Assembly (NCBI GenBank): GCA_009177215.1
Contig: WFLY01000050.1
Location: 6,719 to 13,985, forward strand
Reading direction: 5' to 3'
DNA length: 7,267 bases
From: Bacillota bacterium
GTDB taxonomy: Bacteria > Bacillota > Clostridia > Lachnospirales > Lachnospiraceae
Part shown: positions 6,920 through 7,267 of the stretch, piece after piece
Layout: the number at the start of each line of letters is the position of its first letter
How positions within the stretch are numbered: position 1 is the first letter of the stretch
Notes under the pieces: model-generated
The model's input: the letters and a program-made list of their open reading frames with translations, nothing else
What the model was told of the DNA's origin: nothing
Databases searched by the model: none
Program-made: the position numbers and the translations under genes

Positions 6920-6939
6920 AGTTCTATACAATACTACTA
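6916..6939. promoter_or_regulatory. Inverted repeat over the -10 and start site (candidate operator)
   Basis: TAGTAGT (6916-6922) and ACTACTA (6933-6939) form perfect 7-base arms with a 10-base spacer. The repeat begins inside the -10 box and ends at the ribosome binding site. A dimer bound here would block RNA polymerase, the usual layout for an autoregulated repressor. The regulator encoded immediately downstream is the obvious candidate to bind it; that is inference. Confidence 0.55.
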
Positions 6940-6952
6940 AGGGGGCTGACGG

Positions 6953-7267
6953 ATGGAGGAAGCGGCATTTATAGAAAGACTGTCGCTGTTCGGGCTTAGC
7001 CGACAGGAAGCGGTTATATATCTTTGTCTCTTGAGAAATCCGGAGTTGACAGGCTATGAGGTGGCAAAGCTTACCGGTATTTCCCGCTCCAATGTCTACA
7101 ATGGTCTGGCGGCTTTGGTGGAGCATGGCGCGGCATATGTGCTGGAAGGGGTTTCCACGAAATATACACCTGTGTGTATTAAAGAATTCTGTGACAACAG
7201 GATACGCTATCTGAAAAAGGTAGAGGGATTTTTACTGTGCAACAGTCCTAAGAGACTCGACACGGCG
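6953..7267 (+). CDS. TrmB-family transcriptional regulator, N-terminal part (runs off the window)
   Basis: The frame is open for 105 codons to the window edge. It begins at ATG 6953 after a well-spaced ribosome binding site. Residues about 6-74 match the TrmB winged-helix domain: LFGLSRQEAVIYLCLL (helix 1), TGYEVAKLTGISRSNVYNGLAALVEHG split as helix 2 (33-41) and recognition helix (44-57), and a wing around 59-72 ending in KYTPV. The part after 74 (IKEFCDNRIRYLKKVEGFLL) should begin the linker/coiled coil; the sensor portion, if any, lies outside. TrmB members in archaea bind sugars, while many bacterial ones have unknown effectors. Cysteines at 25, 75, 80 and 96 are notable, but no metal motif is clear. 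The overlapping dyads in its promoter suggest autoregulation. Its targets are probably the genes downstream, not visible here. Confidence 0.88.
   Translation, partial: MEEAAFIERLSLFGLSRQEAVIYLCLLRNPELTGYEVAKLTGISRSNVYNGLAALVEHGAAYVLEGVSTKYTPVCIKEFCDNRIRYLKKVEGFLLCNSPKRLDTA

Noticed and set aside
6851..7126. 91-residue - strand ORF opposite the TrmB-type regulator
   Set aside because: It would cover the consensus promoter, operators and hairpin, and the + strand frame has a clear winged-helix domain.
1..7267. Mobile element, defence island, CRISPR array or phage content
   Set aside because: No transposase, integrase, spaced identical repeats or abrupt composition change is visible. The genes are housekeeping or signalling genes in one orientation.

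Overview
The window looks like chromosomal DNA of a Gram-positive clostridial bacterium, most likely Lachnospiraceae. This rests on moderate base composition, strong GGAGG-type ribosome binding sites, sigma-A-like promoters with 17-base spacers, clostridial-looking HisH/HisF/Ung proteins, and a chemoreceptor of apparent 44-heptad type. The family assignment is inferred from sequence character, not from a database search. All supported genes lie on the + strand. I see no tRNA, rRNA, insertion sequence, phage gene or CRISPR array.

Layout. Positions 2-109 hold the last 35 codons of an unidentified gene. Positions 154-2271 encode a 705-residue single-pass membrane protein with a very long, charged, probably disordered cytoplasmic part and a small helical outer domain. 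It contains tandem repeats, recurring short acidic-leucine motifs and two lysine-rich blocks. Its stop codon lies 17 bases before the hisH start, so it appears to head an operon with hisH (2289-2915), hisF (3005-3766) and ung (3788-4462). HisH and HisF form imidazole glycerol phosphate synthase (histidine biosynthesis, with AICAR released to purine synthesis). Ung removes uracil from DNA. hisA, which often sits between hisH and hisF, is absent here; an 89-base spacer with a short direct repeat occupies that place.

After a 141-base T-rich gap, a clear promoter (4532-4560) drives a 737-residue methyl-accepting chemotaxis protein (4604-6817). It has a probable dCache sensor and an unusual N-terminal cytoplasmic tail made of five exact-period PKxxxx hexapeptides. 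A 15-bp hairpin follows it. A consensus promoter with two overlapping dyad symmetries then leads into the 5' part of a TrmB-family regulator (6953 to the window edge), which looks autoregulated.

The least ordinary items are the 705-residue membrane protein in the his operon, the PK-hexad tail on the chemoreceptor (echoed next to the membrane segment of the 705-residue protein), and the double-dyad promoter of the TrmB-type regulator. The rest is ordinary housekeeping sequence.
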